The notes under the pieces: model-generated
The model's database searches: none
What the model was told of the DNA's origin: nothing
Seen by the model: the letters and a program-made list of their open reading frames with translations, nothing else
From: Hippophae tibetana
Taxonomy: Eukaryota; Streptophyta; Magnoliopsida; Rosales; Elaeagnaceae
Assembly: GCA_037013495.1 (NCBI GenBank)
Contig: CM072812.1
Location: 60,978,938 to 61,042,937, forward strand
Direction: 5' to 3'
Length of the DNA stretch: 64,000 nt
Shown: piece by piece, positions 35,429 through 48,911 of the stretch
Layout: every line of letters starts with the position of its first letter
Position numbering within the stretch: the stretch's first letter is position 1
Translations under genes and position numbers: made by a program

Positions 35429-38400
35429 ACCTTCCATATGATTTATTATAACAGCCATGTCGATGCGCGATTTAAAAATTATAACAGTTTAACGTTGCAA
35501 CCCCAATTAATAACTTCTTTGTTTTTTAAACTATGACATGCTACAACAATCTTATTTTTTTGAAAAACAAAGATAGATTAACACACATAGAAAAAAGAAT
35601 AAAAAAAGATACGAAGAATTTAAAGAAAAATAAAAAAGGAAATCCAAAAAATTAAAACAACTACAACAAAATGGATAGAAAACGCAAGGGATGAAGGATT
35701 AAATTTCTTTCTTTTTATTCCGAATTTTCATTCCAGAATGAAAAAAACAATTAAATAATTATTGTTTTAAATCTAAAATTCAAAAATGGAAAAATGAAGA
35801 CATATAACCTTTTTTTTGCCACCAAGGCTGTCATTCTAAATTATATGTAACCTTTAGGTGAACAACCTAGTAACTCAAAGAAATATTTACGATTGAATTG
35901 CAAAGAACGTGGTTAAGATGATTAATAAAGAATCCTATAGAAAAAGAACCGAAAACAACCAATATGGTGAGAACAAAATTTATGACATCAGTAAGTTGTG
36001 TAAACAATGGAGTTTGGGTTCCCAAATGTTGAGAACAGAACTAATGCTTGGTTGCATTTTTAGAAATCGAAACGACCTTCCATATGATTTATTATAAGAG
36101 CCATGTCGATGCGCGATTTAAAAATTATAACAGTTTAACGTTGCAACCCCTATTAATAACTTCTTCTTTTTTTAAACTGTGACTTGCTACAACAATCTTA
36201 TTTTTTTGAAAAACAAAGATAGATTAACACACATAGAAAAAAGAACAAAAAAAGATACGAAGAATTTAAAGAAAAATAAAAAAGGAAATCCAAAAAATTA
36301 AAACAACTACAACAAAATGGATAGAAAACGCAAGGGATGAAGCATTAAATTTCTTTCTTTTTATTCCGAATTTTCATTCCAGAATGAAAAAAAACAATTA
36401 AATAATTATTGTTTTAAATCTAAAATTCAAAAATGGAAAAATGAAGACATATAACCTTTTTTTTGCCACCAACGCTCTCATTCTAAATTATATGTAACCT
36501 TTAGGTGACCAACCTAGTAACTCAAAGAAATATTTACGATTTAATTGCAAAGAACGTGGTTAAGATGATTAATAAAGAATCCTATAGAAAAAGAACCGAA
36601 AACAACCAATATGGTGAGAACAAAATTTATGACATCGGTAAGTTGTGTAAACAATGGAGTTTGGGTTCCCAAATCTTGGGAACATAACTAATGCTTTGTT
36701 GCATTTTTAGAAATCGAAACGACCTTCCATATGATTTATTATAATAGCCGTGTCGATGCACGATTAAAAAATTTGACAGGTTAAAGTTGCAACCCCAATT
36801 AATAACTTTTTTGTTTTTTAAACTGTGACATGCTGCAACAATCTTATTTTTTTGAAAAACAAAGATAGATTAACACAATAGAAAAAAGAACAAAAAAAGA
36901 TACGAAGAATTTAAAGAAAAATAAAAAAGGAAATCCAAAAAATTAAAACAACTACAACAAAATGGATAGAAAACGCAAGGGATGAAGGATTAAATTTCTT
37001 TATTTTTATTCCGAATTTTCATTCCAGAATGAAAAAAACAATTAAATAATTATTGTTTTAAATCTAAAATTCAAAAATGGAAAAATGGAGACATATAACA
37101 TTTTTTTTGCCACCAAGGCTCTCGTTCTAAATTATATGTAACCTTTAGGTGAACAACCTAGTAACTCAAAGAAATATTTACGATTGAATTGCAAAGAACA
37201 TGGTTAAGATGATTAATAAAGAATCCTATAGAAAAAAGAACCGAAAACAATGCAATATGGTGAGAACAAAATTTATGACATCAGTAAGTTGTGTAAACAT
37301 TGGAGTTTGGGTTCCCAAATGTTGTGTTGCATTTTTAGATATCGAAACGACCTTCCATATGATTTATTATAACAGCCATGTCGATGCGCGATTTAAAAAT
37401 TATAACAGTTTAACGTTGCAACCCCTATTAATAACTTCTTTGTTTTTTAAACTGTAACTTGCTACAACAATCTTATTTTTTTGAAAAACAAAGATAGATT
37501 AACACACATAGAAAAAAGAACAAAAAAAGATACGAAGAATTTAAAGAAAAATAAAAAAGGAAATCCAAAATATTAAAACAACTACAACAAAATGGATAGA
37601 AAACGCAAGGGATGAAGGATTAAATTTCTGTCTTTTTATTCCGAATTTTCATTCAAGAATGAAAATAACAATTAAATAATTATTGTTTTAAATCTAAAAT
37701 TCAAAAATGGAAAAATGAAGACATATAACCTTTTTTTTGCCACCAAGGCTTTCCTTCTAAATTATATGTAACCTTTAAGTGAACAACCTAGTAACTCAAC
37801 GAAATATTAACGATTGAATTGCAAAGAACGTGGTTAAGATGATTAATAAAGAATCCTATAGAAAAAGAACCGAAAACAACGCAATATGGTGATACCAAAA
37901 TTTATGACATCAGTAAGTTGTGTAAACAATTGAGTTTGGGTTCCCAAATGTTGAGAACAGAACTAATGCTTTGTTGCATTTTTAGAAATCGAAACGACCT
38001 TCCATATGATTTATTATAACAGCCATGTCGATGCGCGATTTAAAAATTATAACAGTTTAACGTTGCAACCCCAATTAATAACTTCTTTGTTTTTTAAACT
38101 ATGACATGCTACAACAATCTTATTTTTTTGAAAAACAAAGATAGATTAACACACATAGAAAAAAGAATAAAAAAAGATACGAAGAATTTAAAGAAAAATA
38201 AAAAAGGAAATCCAAAAAATTAAAACAACTACAACAAAATGGATAGAAAACGCAAGGGATGAAGGATTAAATTTCTTTCTTTTTATTCCGAATTTTCATT
38301 CCAGAATGAAAAAAACAATTAAATAATTATTGTTTTAAATCTAAAATTCAAAAATGGAAAAATGAAGACATATAACCTTTTTTTTGCCACCAAGGCTGTC

Positions 38401-40563
38401 ATTCTAAATTATATGTAACCTTTAGGTGAACAACCTAGTAACTCAAAGAAATATTTACGATTGAATTGCAAAGAACGTGGTTAAGATGATTAATAAAGAA
38501 TCCTATAGAAAAAGAACCGAAAACAACCAATATGGTGAGAACAAAATTTATGACATCAGTAAGTTGTGTAAACAATGGAGTTTGGGTTCCCAAATGTTGA
38601 GAACAGAACTAATGCTTGGTTGCATTTTTAGAAATCGAAACGACCTTCCATATGATTTATTATAAGAGCCATGTCGATGCGCGATTTAAAAATTATAACA
38701 GTTTAACGTTGCAACCCCTATTAATAACTTCTTTTTTTTTAAACTGTGACTTGCTACAACAATCTTATTTTTTTGAAAAACAAAGATAGATTAACACACA
38801 TAGAAAAAAGAACAAAAAAAGATACGAAGAATTTAAAGAAAAATAAAAAAGGAAATCCAAAAAATTAAAACAACTACAACAAAATGGATAGAAAACGCAA
38901 GGGATGAAGCATTAAATTTCTTTCTTTTTATTCCGAATTTTCATTCCAGAATGAAAAAAACAATTAAATAATTATTGTTTTAAATCTAAAATTCAAAAAT
39001 GGAAAAATGAAGACATATAACCTTTTTTTTGCCACCAACGCTCTCATTCTAAATTATATGTAACCTTTAGGTGACCAACCTAGTAACTCAAAGAAATATT
39101 TACGATTTAATTGCAAAGAACGTGGTTAAGATGATTAATAAAGAATCCTATAGAAAAAGAACCGAAAACAACCAATATGGTGAGAACAAAATTTATGACA
39201 TCGGTAAGTTGTGTAAACAATGGAGTTTTGGGTTCCCAAATCTTGGGAACATAACTAATGCTTTGTTGCATTTTTAGAAATCGAAACGACCTTCCATATG
39301 ATTTATTATAATAGCCGTGTCGATGCACGATTAAAAAATTTGACAGGTTAAAGTTGCAACCCCAATTAATAACTTTTTTGTTTTTTAAACTGTGACATGC
39401 TGCAACAATCTTATTTTTTTGAAAAACAAAGATAGATTAACACAATAGAAAAAAGAACAAAAAAAGATACGAAGAATTTAAAGAAAAATAAAAAAGGAAA
39501 TCCAAAAAATTAAAACAACTACAACAAAATGGATAGAAAACGCAAGGGATGAAGGATTAAATTTCTTTATTTTTATTCCGAATTTTCATTCCAGAATGAA
39601 AAAAACAATTAAATAATTATTGTTTTAAATCTAAAATTCAAAAATGGAAAAATGGAGACATATAACATTTTTTTTGCCACCAAGGCTCTCGTTCTAAATT
39701 ATATGTAACCTTTAGGTGAACACCCTAGTAACTCAAAGAAATATTTACGATTGAATTGCAAAGAACATGGTTAAGATGATTAATAAAGAATCCTATAGAA
39801 AAAAGAACCGAAAACAATGCAATATGGTGAGAACAAAATTTATGACATCAGTAAGTTGTGTAAACATTGGAGTTTGGGTTCCCAAATGTTGTGTTGCATT
39901 TTTAGATATCGAAACGACCTTCCATATGATTTATTATAACAGCCATGTCGATGCGCGATTTAAAAATTATAACAGTTTAACGTTGCAACCCCTATTAATA
40001 ACTTCTTTGTTTTTTAAACTGTGACTTGCTACAACAATCTTATTTTTTTGAAAAACAAAGATAGATTAACACACATAGAAAAAAGAACAAAAAAAGATAC
40101 GAAGAATTTAAAGAAAAATAAAAAAGGAAATCCAAAAAATTAAAACAACTACAACAAAATGGATAGAAAACGCAAGGGATGAAGCATTAAATTTCTTTCT
40201 TTTTATTCCGAATTTTCATTCCAGAATGAAAAAAATAAATTAAATAATTATTGTTTTAAATCTAAAATTCAAAAATGGAAAAATGAAGACATATAACCTT
40301 TTTTTTGCCACCAAGGCTGTCATTCTAAATTATATGTAACCTTTAGGTGAACAACCTAGTAACTCAAAGAAATATTTACGATTGAATTGCAAAGAACGTG
40401 GTTAAGATGATTAATAAAGAATCCTATAGAAAAAGCACCGAAAAAAACCAATATGGTGAGAACAAAATTTATGACATCAGTAAGTTGTGTAAACAATGGA
40501 GTTTGGGTTCCCAAATGTTGAGAACAGAACTAATGCTTTGTTGCATTTTTAGAAATCGAAACG
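35429..40563 (+). repeat. Block 6a: 4-unit higher-order repeat, 2 copies of ~2567 bp
   Basis: Units 56-59 (35429, 36075, 36722, 37350) and 60-63 (37997, 38643, 39289, 39917) match unit for unit. Lengths are 646, 647, 628 and 647 against 646, 646, 628 and 647 bp. Diagnostic pairs are 'atgcttggttgc' (units 56 and 60), 'ccaacgctctcattc' with 'gatttaattgc' (57 and 61), and 'cattggag' with the 18-bp deletion (58 and 62). Differences include 'cttcttcttttttt' against 'cttctttttttt' near 36165 and 38732, and an extra T in 'gagttttgggttc' near 39230. Confidence 0.85.
36505..36687 (+). other. 60-codon frame with upstream extension, probably non-coding
   Basis: In units 57, 61, 66 and 74 the usual in-frame TGA in 'acgattgaattgc' is TTA ('acgatttaattgc'), and the upstream 'gtgaccaacctag' opens a GTG start. 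The frame therefore begins about 20 codons earlier, with 'NLVTQRNIYDLIAKN'. Copies are at 39071-39277 (longer because of one extra T), 42285-42467 and 47420-47602. These units also read 'atcg-gtaagt' at the donor-like site. No known family is recognised. Confidence 0.5.
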
Positions 40564-43500
40564 ACCTTCCATATGATTTATTATAATAGCTGTGTCGATG
40601 CACGATTTAAAAATTATAACAGTTTAACGTTGCAACCCCTATTAATAACTTCTTTGTTTTTTAAACTGTGACTTGCTACAACAATCTTATTTTTTTGAAA
40701 AACAAAGATAGATTAACACACATAGAAAAAAGAACAAAAAAAGATACGAAGAATTTAAAGAAAAATAAAAAAGGAAATCCAAAAAATTAAAACAACTACA
40801 ACAAAATGGATAGAAAACGCAAGGGATGAAGGATTAAATTTCTGTCTTTTTATTCCGAATTTTCACACAAGAATGCAAAAAACAATTAAATAATTATTGT
40901 TTTAAATCTAAAATTCAAAAATGGAAAAATGAAGACATATAACCTTTTTTTTGCCACCAAGGCTCTCGTTCTAAATTATATGTAACCTTTCGGTGAACAA
41001 CCTAGTAACTCAAAGAAATATTTACGATTGAATTGCAAAGAACGTGGTTAAGATGATTATTAAAGAATCCTATAGAAAAAGAACCGAAAACAACGCAATA
41101 TGGTGATACCAAAATTTATGACATCAGTAAGTTGTGTAAACAATTGAGTTTGGGTTCCCAAATGTTGAGAACAGAACTAATGCTTTGTTGCATTTTTAGA
41201 AATCGAAACGACCTTCCATATGATTTATTATAACAGCCATGTCGATGCGCGATTTAAAAATTATAACAGTTTAACGTTGCAACCCCAATTAATAACTTCT
41301 TTGTTTTTTAAACTATGACATGCTACAACAATCTTATTTTTTTGAAAAACAAAGATAGATTAACACACATAGAAAAAAGAATAAAAAAAGATACGAAGAA
41401 TTTAAAGAAAAATAAAAAAGGAAATCCAAAAAATTAAAACAACTACAACAAAATGGATAGAAAACGCAAGGGATGAAGGATTAAATTTCTTTCTTTTTAT
41501 TCCGAATTTTCATTCCAGAATGAAAAAAACAATTAAATAATTATTGTTTTAAATCTAAAATTCAAAAATGGAAAAATGAAGACATATAACCTTTTTTTTG
41601 CCACCAAGGCTGTCATTCTAAATTATATGTAACCTTTAGGTGAACAACCTAGTAACTCAAAGAAATATTTACGATTGAATTGCAAAGAACGTGGTTAAGA
41701 TGATTAATAAAGAATCCTATAGAAAAAGAACCGAAAACAACCAATATGGTGAGAACAAAATTTATGACATCAGTAAGTTGTGTAAACAATGGAGTTTGGG
41801 TTCCCAAATGTTGAGAACAGAACTAATGCTTGGTTGCATTTTTAGAAATCGAAACGACCTTCCATATGATTTATTATAACAGCCATGTCGATGCGCGATT
41901 TAAAAATTATAACAGTTTAACGTTGCAACCCCTATTAATAACTTCTTTTTTTTTAAACTGTGACTTGCTACAACAATCTTATTTTTTTGAAAAACAAAGA
42001 TAGATTAACACACATAGAAAAAAGAACAAAAAAAGATACGAAGAATTTAAAGAAAAATAAAAAAGGAAATCCAAAAAATTAAAACAACTACAACAAAATG
42101 GATAGAAAACGCAAGGGATGAAGCATTAAATTTCTTTCTTTTTATTCCGAATTTTCATTCCAGAATGAAAAAAACAATTAAATAATTATTGTTTTAAATC
42201 TAAAATTCAAAAATGGAAAAATGAAGACATATAACCTTTTTTTTGCCACCAACGCTCTCATTCTAAATTATATGTAACCTTTAGGTGACCAACCTAGTAA
42301 CTCAAAGAAATATTTACGATTTAATTGCAAAGAACGTGGTAAAGATGATTAATAAAGAATCCTATAGAAAAAGAACCGAAAACAACCAATATGGTGAGAA
42401 CAAAATTTATGACATCGGTAAGTTGTGTAAACAATGGAGTTTGGGTTCCCAAATCTTGGGAACATAACTAATGCTTTGTTGCATTTTTAGAAATCGAAAC
42501 GACCTTCCATATGATTTATTATAATAGCCGTGTCGATGCACGATTAAAAAATTTGACAGGTTAAAGTTGCAACCCCAATTAATAACTTTTTTGTTTTTTA
42601 AACTGTGACATGTTGCAACAATCTTATTTTTTTGAAAAACAAAGATAGATTAACACAATAGAAAAAAGAACAAAAAAAGATACGAAGAATTTAAAGAAAA
42701 ATAAAAAAGGAAATCCAAAAAATTAAAACAACTACAACAAAATGGATAGAAAACGCAAGGGATGAAGGATTAAATTTCTTTATTTTTATTCCGAATTTTC
42801 ATTCCAGAATGAAAAAAACAATTAAATAATTATTGTTTTAAATCTAAAATTCAAAAATGGAAAAATGGAGACATATAACATTTTTTTTGCCACCAAGGCT
42901 CTCGTTCTAAATTATATGTAACCTTTAGGTGAACAGCCTAGTAACTCAAAGAAATATTTACGATTGAATTGCAAAGAACATGGTTAAGATGATTAATAAA
43001 GAATCCTATAGAAAAAAGAACCGAAAACAATGCAATATGGTGAGAACAAAATTTATGACATCAGTAAGTTGTGTAAACATTGGAGTTTGGGTTCCCAAAT
43101 GTTGTGTTGCATTTTTAGATATCGAAACGACCTTCCATATGATTTATTATAACAGCCATGTCGATGCGCGATTTAAAAATTATAACAGTTTAACGTTGCA
43201 ACCCCTATTAATAACTTCTTTGTTTTTTAAACTGTGACTTGCTACAACAATCTTATTTTTTTGAAAAACAAAGATAGATTAACACACATAGAAAAAAGAA
43301 CAAAAAAAGATACGAAGAATTTAAAGAAAAATAAAAAAGGAAATCCAAAAAATTAAAACAACTACAACAAAATGGATAGAAAACGCAAGGGATGAAGCAT
43401 TAAATTTCTTTCTTTTTATTCCGAATTTTCATTCCAGAATGAAAAAAATAAATTAAATAATTATTGTTTTAAATCTAAAATTCAAAAATGGAAAAATGAA

Positions 43501-43776
43501 GACATATAACCTTTTTTTTGCCACCAAGGCTGTCATTCTAAATTATATGTAACCTTTAGGTGAACAACCTAGTAACTCAAAGAAATATTTACGATTGAAT
43601 TGCAAAGAACGTGGTTAAGATGATTAATAAAGAATCCTATAGAAAAAGCACCGAAAAAAACCAATATGGTGAGAACAAAATTTATGACATCAGTAAGTTG
43701 TGTAAACAATGGAGTTTGGGTTCCCAAATGTTGAGAACAGAACTAATGCTTTGTTGCATTTTTAGAAATCGAAACG
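40564..43776 (+). repeat. Block 6b: 5-unit higher-order repeat member (~3213 bp)
   Basis: Units 64-68 start at 40564, 41211, 41857, 42502 and 43130. Much of this segment repeats units 60-63 at an offset of about 3213 bp, with one extra monomer (unit 64) added to the 4-unit pattern. Unit 64 is marked by 'ttttcacacaagaatgc', 'cctttcggtgaac' and 'gattattaaagaatcc'. The whole 5-unit segment recurs at 45699-48911 (offset 5135 bp). Confidence 0.82.
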
Positions 43777-43984
43777 ACCTTCCATATGATTTATTATAAT
43801 AGCTGTGTCGATGCACGATTTAAAAATTATAACAGTTTAACGTTGCAACCCCAATTAATAACTTCTTTGTTTTTTAAACTGTGACTTGCTACAACAATCT
43901 TATTTTTTTGAAAAACAAAGATAGATTAACACACATAGAAAAAAGAACAAAAAAAGATACGAAGAATTTAAAGAAAAATAAAAA

Positions 43985-45345
43985 AGGAAATCCAAAAATT
44001 AAAACAACGACAACAAAATGGATAGAAAACGCAAGGGATGAAGGATTAAATTTCTTTCTTTTTATTCCGAATTTTCATTCCAGATTGAAAAAAACAATTA
44101 AATAATTATTGTTTTTAATCTAAAATTCAAAAATGGAAAAATGAAGACATATAACCTTTTTTTTGCCACCAAGGCTCTCATTCTAAATTATATGTAACCT
44201 TTACGTGAACAACCTAGTAACTCAAAGAAATATTTACGATTGAATTGCAAAGAACGTGGTTAAGATGATTAATAAAGAATCCTATAGAAAAAGAACCGAA
44301 AACAACCAATATGGTGAGAACAAAATTTATGACATAAGTAAGTTGTGTAAACAATGGAGTTTGGGTTCCCAAATGTTGAGAACAGAACTAATGCTTTGTT
44401 GCATTTTTAGAAATCGAAACGACCTTCCATATGATTTATTATAACAGCCATATCGATGCGCGATTTAAAAATTATAACAGTTTAACGTTGCAACCCCTAT
44501 TAATAACTTCTTTGTTTTTTAAACTGTGACTTGCTACAACAATCTTATTTTTTTGAAAAACAAAGATAGATTAACACACATAGAAAAAAGAACAAAAAAA
44601 GATACGAAGAATTTAACGAAAAATAAAAAAGGAAATCCAAAAAATTAAAACAACTACAACAAAATGGATAGAAAACGCAAGGGATGAAGGATTAAATTTC
44701 TTTCTTTTTATTCCGAATTTTCATTCCAGAATGAAAAAAACAATTAAATAATTATTGTTTTAAATCTAAAATTCAAAAATGGAAAAATGAAGACATATAA
44801 CCTTTTTTTTGCCACCAAGGCTCTCCTTCTAAATTATATGTAACCTTTAGGTGACCAACCTAGTAACTCAAAGAAATATTTACGATTGAATTGCAAAGAA
44901 CGTGGTTAAGATGATTAATAAAGAATCCTATAGAAAAAGAACCGAAAACAACCAATATGGTGAGAACAAAATTTATGACATCAGTAAGTTGTGTAAACAA
45001 TGGAGTTTTGGTTCCCAAATCTTGGGAACATAACTAATGCTTGGTTGCATTTTTAGAAATCGAAACGACCTTCCATATTATTTATTATAACAGCCATGTC
45101 GATGCGCGATTTAAAAATTATAACAGTTTAACGTTGCAACCCCAATTAATAACTTCTTTGTTTTTTAAACTGTGACATGCTACAACAATCTTATTTTTTT
45201 GAAAAACAAAGATAGATTAACACACATAGAAAAAAGAACAAAAAAAAGATACGAAGAATTTAAAGAAAAATAAAAAAGGAAATCCAAAAAATTAAAACAA
45301 CTACAACAAAATGGATAGAAAACGCAAGGGATGAAGGATTAAATT
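43985..45345 (+). repeat. Block-5 segment copied into block 6
   Basis: This stretch matches about 33053-34413 at a constant offset of 10932 bp. Shared private markers are 'cagattgaaaaaaac', 'gtttttaatc', 'ctttacgtgaac', 'gccatatcgatg', 'tttaacgaaaaat', 'gagttttggttccc' and 'ccatattattt'. Differences seen include 'ctcattc' for 'ctcgttc' near 44178, 'cttggttgc' for 'ctttgttgc' near 45040 and one extra A near 45241. Both flanks belong to the block-6 pattern, so this looks like a copied-in or recombined segment. Confidence 0.82.
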
Positions 45346-45698
45346 TCTATCTTTTTATTCCGAATTTTCATTCAAGAATGAAAATAACAATTAAATAATT
45401 ATTGTTTTAAATCTAAAATTCAAAAATGGAAAAATGAAGACATATAACCTTTTTTTTGCCACCAAGGCTTTCCTTCTAAATTATATGTAACCTTTAAGTG
45501 AACAACCTAGTAACTCAACGAAATATTAACGATTGAATTGCAAAGAACGTGGTTAAGATGATTAATAAAGAATCCTATAGAAAAAAGAACCGAAAACAAT
45601 GCAATATGGTGAGAACAAAATTTATGACATCAGTAAGTTGTGTAAACATTGGAGTTTGGGTTCCCAAATGTTGTGTTGCATTTTTAGATATCGAAACG
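45068..45698 (+). repeat. Chimeric 631-bp monomer (unit 71)
   Basis: The left part matches unit 54 ('ccatattattt'). The middle matches unit 59 ('attcaagaatgaaaataac', 'ggctttccttc', 'ctttaagtg', 'gaaatattaacg'). The right part is of the short-unit type ('gaaaaaagaaccg', 'caatgcaatatggtgag', 'cattggag', the 18-bp deletion). At least two exchange points are therefore needed within one monomer. It sits at the right edge of the copied block-5 segment and joins it back to the block-6 pattern. Confidence 0.78.
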
Positions 45699-48600
45699 AC
45701 CTTCCATATGATTTATTATAACAGCCATGTCGATGCGCGATTTAAAAATTATAACAGTTTAACGTTGCAACCCCTATTAATAACTTCTTTGTTTTTTAAA
45801 CTGTGACTTGCTACAACAATCTTATTTTTTTGAAAAACAAAGATAGATTAACACACATAGAAAAAAGAACAAAAAAAGATACGAAGAATTTAAAGAAAAA
45901 TAAAAAAGGAAATCCAAAAAATTAAAACAACTACAACAAAATGGATAGAAAACGCAAGGGATGAAGGATTAAATTTCTGTCTTTTTATTCCGAATTTTCA
46001 CACAAGAATGCAAAAAACAATTAAATAATTATTGTTTTAAATCTAAAATTCAAAAATGGAAAAATGAAGACATATAACCTTTTTTTTGCCACCAAGGCTC
46101 TCGTTCTAAATTATATGTAACCTTTCGGTGAACAACCTAGTAACTCAAAGAAATATTTACGATTGAATTGCAAAGAACGTGGTTAAGATGATTATTAAAG
46201 AATCCTATAGAAAAAGAACCGAAAACAACGCAATATGGTGATACCAAAATTTATGACATCAGTAAGTTGTGTAAACAATTGAGTTTGGGTTCCCAAATGT
46301 TGAGAACAGAACTAATGCTTTGTTGCATTTTTAGAAATCGAAACGACCTTCCATATGATTTATTATAACAGCCATGTCGATGCGCGATTTAAAAATTATA
46401 ACAGTTTAACGTTGCAACCCCAATTAATAACTTCTTTGTTTTTTAAACTATGACATGCTACAACAATCTTATTTTTTTGAAAAACAAAGATAGATTAACA
46501 CACATAGAAAAAAGAATAAAAAAAGATACGAAGAATTTAAAGAAAAATAAAAAAGGAAATCCAAAAAATTAAAACAACTACAACAAAATGGATAGAAAAC
46601 GCAAGGGATGAAGGATTAAATTTCTTTCTTTTTATTCCGAATTTTCATTCCAGAATGAAAAAAACAATTAAATAATTATTGTTTTAAATCTAAAATTCAA
46701 AAATGGAAAAATGAAGACATATAACCTTTTTTTTGCCACCAAGGCTGTCATTCTAAATTATATGTAACCTTTAGGTGAACAACCTAGTAACTCAAAGAAA
46801 TATTTACGATTGAATTGCAAAGAACGTGGTTAAGATGATTAATAAAGAATCCTATAGAAAAAGAACCGAAAACAACCAATATGGTGAGAACAAAATTTAT
46901 GACATCAGTAAGTTGTGTAAACAATGGAGTTTGGGTTCCCAAATGTTGAGAACAGAACTAATGCTTGGTTGCATTTTTAGAAATCGAAACGACCTTCCAT
47001 ATGATTTATTATAACAGCCATGTCGATGCGCGATTTAAAAATTATAACAGTTTAACGTTGCAACCCCTATTAATAACTTCTTTTTTTTTAAACTGTGACT
47101 TGCTACAACAATCTTATTTTTTTGAAAAACAAAGATAGATTAACACACATAGAAAAAAGAACAAAAAAAGATACGAAGAATTTAAAGAAAAATAAAAAAG
47201 GAAATCCAAAAAATTAAAACAACTACAACAAAATGGATAGAAAACGCAAGGGATGAAGCATTAAATTTCATTCTTTTTATTCCGAATTTTCATTCCAGAA
47301 TGAAAAAAACAATTAAATAATTATTGTTTTAAATCTAAAATTCAAAAATGGAAAAATGAAGACATATAACCTTTTTTTTGCCACCAACGCTCTCATTCTA
47401 AATTATATGTAACCTTTAGGTGACCAACCTAGTAACTCAAAGAAATATTTACGATTTAATTGCAAAGAACGTGGTAAAGATGATTAATAAAGAATCCTAT
47501 AGAAAAAGAACCGAAAACAACCAATATGGTGAGAACAAAATTTATGACATCGGTAAGTTGTGTAAACAATGGAGTTTGGGTTCCCAAATCTTGTTAACAT
47601 AACTAATGCTTTGTTGCATTTTTAGAAATCGAAACGACCTTCCATATGATTTATTATAATAGCTGTGTCGATGCACGATTAAAAAATTTGACAGGTTAAA
47701 GTTGCAACCCCAATTAATAACTTTTTTGTTTTTTAAACTGTGACATGCTGCAACAATCTTATTTTTTTGAAAAACAAAGATAGATTAACACAATAGAAAA
47801 AAGAACAAAAAAAGATACGAAGAATTTAAAGAAAAATAAAAAAGGAAATCCAAAAAATTAAAACAACTACAACAAAATGGATAGAAAACGCAAGGGATGA
47901 AGGATTAAATTTCTTTATTTTTATTCCGAATTTTCATTCCAGAATGAAAAAAACAATTAAATAATTATTGTTTTAAATCTAAAATTCAAAAATGGAAAAA
48001 TGGAGACATATAACATTTTTTTTGCCCCCAAGGCTCTCGTTCTAAATTATATGTAACCTTTAGGTGAACAACCTAGTAACTCAAAGAAATATTTACGATT
48101 GAATTGCAAAGAACATGGTTAAGATGATTAATAAAGAATCCTATAGAAAAAAGAACCGAAAACAATGCAATATGGTGAGAACAAAATTTATGACATCAGT
48201 AAGTTGTGTAAACATTGGAGTTTGGGTTCCCAAATGTTGTGTTGCATTTTTAGATATCGAAACGACCTTCCATATGATTTATTATAACAGCCATGTCGAT
48301 GCGCGATTTAAAAATTATAACAGTTTAACGTTGCAACCCCTATTAATAACTTCTTTGTTTTTTAAACTGTGACTTGCTACAACAATCTTATTTTTTTGAA
48401 AAACAAAGATAGATTAACACACATAGAAAAAAGAACAAAAAAAGATACGAAGAATTTAAAGAAAAATAAAAAAGGAAATCCAAAAAATTAAAACAACTAC
48501 AACAAAATGGATAGAAAACGCAATGGATGAAGCATTAAATTTCTTTCTTTTTATTCCGAATTTTCATTCCAGAATGAAAAAAATAAATTAAATAATTATT

Positions 48601-48911
48601 GTTTTAAATCTAAAATTCAAAAATGGAAAAATGAAGACATATAACCTTTTTTTTGCCACCAAGGCTGTCATTCTAAATTATATGTAACCTTTAGGTGAAC
48701 AACCTAGTAACTCAAAGAAATATTTACGATTGAATTGCAAAGAACGTGGTTAAGATGATTAATAAAGAATCCTATAGAAAAAGAACCGAAAACAACCAAT
48801 ATGGTGATAACAAAATTTATGACATCAGTAAGTTGTGTAAACAATGGAGTTTGGGTTCCCAAATGTTGAGAACAGAACTAATGCTTTGTTGCATTTTTAG
48901 AAATCGAAACG
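45699..48911 (+). repeat. Block 6c: second copy of the 5-unit segment (offset 5135 bp)
   Basis: Units 72-76 start at 45699, 46346, 46992, 47637 and 48265. They match units 64-68 (40564-43776) at an offset of 5135 bp, with unit lengths 647, 646, 645, 628 and 647 in both. Differences include 'cttgttaacataac' for 'cttgggaacataac' (47591), 'gccccca' for 'gccacca' (48023) and 'gcaatgg' for 'gcaaggg' (48522). Together with units 69-71 this defines an 8-unit period. Confidence 0.84.

Noticed and set aside
39107..39328. 73-codon open frame on the minus strand
   Set aside because: It is the complement of the ordinary monomer, opened by one extra T near 39230. The same strand is closed in equivalent units and no domain is recognisable.
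43985..45345. Transposon insertion between the two 5-unit copies
   Set aside because: The inserted material is satellite monomer in the same orientation and register, with no terminal repeats or target duplication, so it is an exchange within the array.
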